NCBI RefSeq assembly: GCF_051859565.1
Contig: NZ_JBHYFK010000006.1
Span: 197,357-261,356 of the forward strand
Length of the DNA stretch: 64,000 nucleotides
From: Glycocaulis sp051859565
GTDB taxonomy: Bacteria > Pseudomonadota > Alphaproteobacteria > Caulobacterales > Maricaulaceae
Direction: 5' to 3'
Positions 61,594 to 64,000 of the stretch are shown here, one piece after another; the stretch's first letter is position 1; the number at the start of each line of letters is the position of its first letter. The notes beneath the pieces were generated by a model, which saw nothing but the letters and a program-made list of their open reading frames with translations, was not told the DNA's origin and searched no databases. Position numbers and translations under genes: made by a program.

Positions 61594-63375
61594 CTATTCG
61601 CCTGAATACGCGTACGGCCCCATGGTGACGCCGACAAATCCGCCCGCTATCCGGGTGGAGAGGAGCGAGCCGTCCGCGTTTTCCAGCAGGGGCTGCCACT
61701 CGCCGTCTTCAAGCGCGAAGTGGAAGTCATACTCGCCGGCCCGCGCGGTGATGCGCAGGTCGATCGGCGCGCCTGCCTCACCTTCAAACGGCGTGCTGGC
61801 GAGGATTTCGCCATGCACGTCCTGATCAGGCCCGGCACGGCGCTCCACACGGATCACATCGCCATCTCCATCGCGGGCAAGGCCGATGAAATACCAGTAC
61901 TCATCGCTTTGCAGGGCGACGAGCCCGGCCCGGTCACCGGGCGATTGCGGCTCAAAGCGCATACGCATGGAGGCGCTGGCATACATGTGCTGCTGGCGGC
62001 GCCCGAGATAGGACGGGTTGGCGTTCTCGCCCAGCGCCACATTGCGCGCGGTCAGTACGAGACTGCCCGGCTCGCTATCCAGATCATGCCAGCTTTCCTG
62101 CGGCAGGCGCAGCATCATCCAGTGCGGGGGCAGGGTGCTTGAGAAATCCTCATGTACCTCGAACGCGCCCGCCATGGGTGGGTCTGCCGGTTCCTGCGGC
62201 GGCAGGTCCGGGCGGCGGTAGGCGTAAGGGATGAGATCGCCGTCTCCGGTCATGCGCGGCCAGCCTTCTTCCCAGCTTACCGGCATCAGGAAGGTCTCGC
62301 GTCCGGTATTGTAGAGATCATCGCCATAGGGCCGCACGGCAAGGAAGGTGCCCCACCACTCGCCAGACGGCGTGGTGACAAAGCTCGCATGACCCGCAGA
62401 TGTAATGGGGAAGGGCCGGTCGCGCGGCAGATCGCGCTGGGTGAGGATGGGATTGCCGTCCCACGCCTCGTAGGGCCCCATCGGGTTCTCACTGCGCAGG
62501 ACGACCTGTGAATGGCCTTCGGCGGTGCCGCCCTCGGCGCATATCAGATAGTAGAGCCCGTCCACCTTGTAGATGTGCGGGCCTTCGATCCAGATCGGCT
62601 GGGTGGAGAAATCCACCCCGCCATCGACCAGCACGATGCGCTCGCCGAACGTGGTGAGAGTTTCCAGATCAAACTCCTGGATCCATACCGCACGGTGGCC
62701 GTCATATTCCGGCTCGCGGTCAGGCGGGCCATTATTGAGCATGTAGGCGCGCCCGTCCTCGTCGATGAAGAGGGAGGGGTCGATCCCGCCCGCGAGATCA
62801 GGCAGCCAGACCGGAGCGGACCACGGCCCTGCCGGATCGCTCGCGCTGATGATGAAATTATCGCCGCAATCCACACACGTGTTGAGCATGTAGAATGTGC
62901 CATCATGGTACGCCATGGCGGGCGCAAAGATGCCGCGCGAAAGCCCCAGATTGCCGAAATCCACCATGTCGGTGCGGTCCAGCGCATTGCCGATCTGTGT
63001 CCAGTTCACCAGATCGCGGCTGTGAAACACGGGGAGGCCGGGAAAGTAGGCGAAGGTGGAGGTGGTCAGGTAATAATCCTCGCCCACCTGCAAGATGTTG
63101 GGGTCTGGATAGAAGCCGCCCAGAACCGGGTTCTGGAACTCGCCTTCGCCAGCCGGGAAGGCCTCATGGGCCGGATCGCTGCCCTCATAATGGAACCAGT
63201 CGAACCGGGCGAGCAGCGGGCCATCTTCGCCGTTCGCGGCCGCTTCGGCTTCATCATTGGAGTTGGCGGCGGGCGGCGGGGCGTTGTCACCCGCCTCCGG
63301 CGCTTCACAGGCCGCCAGCATAAGCACCAGCGCGCTGGCGCCGGTCAGCAGGGCCCGATTGCTTTTGCAGCTCAT
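61594..63375 (-). CDS. Glycoside hydrolase family 43 lipoprotein (beta-xylosidase/alpha-L-arabinofuranosidase)
   Basis: Removes arabinose side chains or terminal xylose from xylan fragments. 593 aa: a lipoprotein signal (LVLMLAAC23), a Glu/Asp/Ala/Asn-rich spacer to about residue 52, a five-bladed beta-propeller GH43 domain with catalytic D91 (GFYPDPNI), a second Asp in GGIDPSLFID and the acid Glu in IWIEGPHIYK, and a C-terminal GH43-associated beta-sandwich (about 410-590). It is expected on the outer membrane or in the periplasm. It has its own promoter with a LacI-type operator 45 nt upstream of the ATG. Confidence 0.93.
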   Translation of the reverse strand: MSCKSNRALLTGASALVLMLAACEAPEAGDNAPPPAANSNDEAEAAANGEDGPLLARFDWFHYEGSDPAHEAFPAGEGEFQNPVLGGFYPDPNILQVGEDYYLTTSTFAYFPGLPVFHSRDLVNWTQIGNALDRTDMVDFGNLGLSRGIFAPAMAYHDGTFYMLNTCVDCGDNFIISASDPAGPWSAPVWLPDLAGGIDPSLFIDEDGRAYMLNNGPPDREPEYDGHRAVWIQEFDLETLTTFGERIVLVDGGVDFSTQPIWIEGPHIYKVDGLYYLICAEGGTAEGHSQVVLRSENPMGPYEAWDGNPILTQRDLPRDRPFPITSAGHASFVTTPSGEWWGTFLAVRPYGDDLYNTGRETFLMPVSWEEGWPRMTGDGDLIPYAYRRPDLPPQEPADPPMAGAFEVHEDFSSTLPPHWMMLRLPQESWHDLDSEPGSLVLTARNVALGENANPSYLGRRQQHMYASASMRMRFEPQSPGDRAGLVALQSDEYWYFIGLARDGDGDVIRVERRAGPDQDVHGEILASTPFEGEAGAPIDLRITARAGEYDFHFALEDGEWQPLLENADGSLLSTRIAGGFVGVTMGPYAYSGE

Positions 63376-63420
63376 GATGATCCTCCCTCAGATCTTTGCG
63401 GGGCTTTTCGCCTTCGTGAT

Positions 63421-63434
63421 TGTTAGCGCTATCA
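63421..63434 (-). promoter_or_regulatory. LacI-type operator upstream of the GH43 gene (site 3)
   Basis: TGTTAGCGCTATCA on the plus strand, TGATAGCGCTAACA in the direction of the gene, 45 nt before the GH43 ATG and about 19 nt after a TTGCGT that may be the -35. Together with sites 1 and 2 the consensus is TG[GA]TA[GA]CGCTAACA. Confidence 0.8.
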
Positions 63435-63475
63435 TTTCAGGGGAAACAACATGACGCAAGGAAAACCGGGCCACC

Positions 63476-64000
63476 TTACGCCGCTTTCGCGGCGCAGTTC
63501 ATGGCGATGAAGTCGGCATGGCCGGGCATCTGGTCGGCGCAATTGCGGATCACTGAATGCAGCTCGTTCATGCGCGCGCGCAGCGTGGCCTCGTCCATGG
63601 CCTCCACCACCGGGTCATAGCTGCGCGGCACCATGCCCTGACCGATCATCACGGCGAACCAGCTCGTATCGTTGAACAGCTCGTCATTATCGCGGAAGAT
63701 CCGCCCGTGGCTCTGGAATATGCGGTATTTTTCTTTCAGCGTTTCCGGCACGTCCATGGAGCGGCAATACTTCCAGAGCGGCGTGTCGTCCCGTTCGGTG
63801 AGGTGATAGTGCAGGATGATGAAGTCGCGCACCTGCGCAAACTCCCGCGCGATCATGAAGTTGTAGCGCTCGATATCAGCCGGCTCGAAATCCCGGCTGG
63901 GGAAGAGGGTGAGCAGGCGTGCAATCCCGCTCTGGATGAGGTGGATGGAGGTGGATTCCAGCGGTTCGAGGAAGCCTGAGGCGAGGCCCAGCGCCACCAC
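63476..64000 (-). CDS. Tryptophan-halogenase-family flavoprotein (C-terminal part; gene continues beyond window end)
   Basis: The last 174 residues of a minus-strand gene. ALGLASGFLEPLESTSIHLIQSGIARLLTLFP is the conserved C-terminal substrate-side motif of tryptophan halogenase-like proteins. ERYNFMIAREFAQVRDFIILHYHLTERDDTPLWKYCR and SWFAVMIGQGMVPRSYDPVV follow, all typical. The FAD-binding and WxWxIP motifs would be in the missing N-terminal part. In Caulobacterales and sphingomonads such genes often accompany TonB receptors and glycoside hydrolases in carbohydrate loci, where their substrate is not tryptophan in any proven case known to me. Confidence 0.88.
   Translation of the reverse strand: MVALGLASGFLEPLESTSIHLIQSGIARLLTLFPSRDFEPADIERYNFMIAREFAQVRDFIILHYHLTERDDTPLWKYCRSMDVPETLKEKYRIFQSHGRIFRDNDELFNDTSWFAVMIGQGMVPRSYDPVVEAMDEATLRARMNELHSVIRNCADQMPGHADFIAMNCAAKAA

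Overview
The window is a gene-dense, GC-rich chromosomal segment of an alphaproteobacterium, most likely from the Caulobacterales/Maricaulales group (Hyphomonadaceae- or Maricaulaceae-like). Four things point there. The pentose genes closely resemble, from memory, the Caulobacter xylXABCD products. The rne / amiC-mrcA-prfB neighbourhood is typical of the class. There are exact matches to alphaproteobacterial CtrA (TTAA-N7-TTAA) and LexA (GTTC-N7-GTTC) boxes. The intergenic palindromic repeats are of the type scattered through these genomes. I saw no tRNA, rRNA, CRISPR, transposase or phage gene.

Layout. 1-2.8 kb (minus): aroQ-accB-accC-aat, interrupted by a palindromic repeat with a 7-N assembly gap. 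2.9-4.2 kb: thiS-thiG and a small membrane protein. 4.3-5.4 kb: a VOC protein behind a candidate SOS box, then a DUF998 membrane protein. 5.4-10.4 kb (minus): a DsbA-like lipoprotein, an M48/TPR protease and RNase E. 11-16.1 kb: amiC, PBP1a and prfB, the last with an intact +1 programmed frameshift. 16.2-18 kb (minus): bactofilin and an M23 peptidase behind a CtrA box. 18.1-19.4 kb (minus): a ferritin-like DUF455 protein and a one-cysteine Bcp peroxidase. 19.5-24.1 kb: a large AsmA/DUF3971 protein and leuB. 24.1-31.4 kb: a complete five-step histidine utilisation cluster (hutC-hutF diverging from hutI-H-G-U) with a textbook HutC operator between the arms. 31.4-38.9 kb: two TPR proteins (one fused to a methyltransferase), a fumarylpyruvate hydrolase/maleylpyruvate isomerase pair, a flavoprotein and an ABC-F ATPase.

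39-44.8 kb (minus) is a full Entner-Doudoroff operon: zwf-pgl-edd-eda plus kdgK. 45-64 kb is a coherent xylan/pentose locus. It contains a LacI-family regulator, the Weimberg pathway (xylX, xylB, MFS transporter, xylA, xylC, aldose epimerase, with divergent xylD), a GntR/FadR regulator, secreted xylan-side-chain and oligosaccharide hydrolases (GH3, GH115, GH43), and the end of a tryptophan-halogenase-family gene.

The most informative non-coding result is a regulatory map of the last region. Three copies of a 14-bp LacI-type palindrome (TGGTAGCGCTAACA-like) sit 43-45 nt upstream of xylX, of the GH3 gene and of the GH43 gene, linking polymer breakdown to the Weimberg pathway. A second motif (TTGTCTGAC) occurs upstream of xylD and of the GntR gene, so xylD appears to be under a separate regulator. 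No wholly new enzymatic system is evident. The novelty lies in these operators, the SOS-linked VOC gene, the CtrA-linked bactofilin/M23 pair, an uncharacterised membrane TPR family and one possible small ORF.
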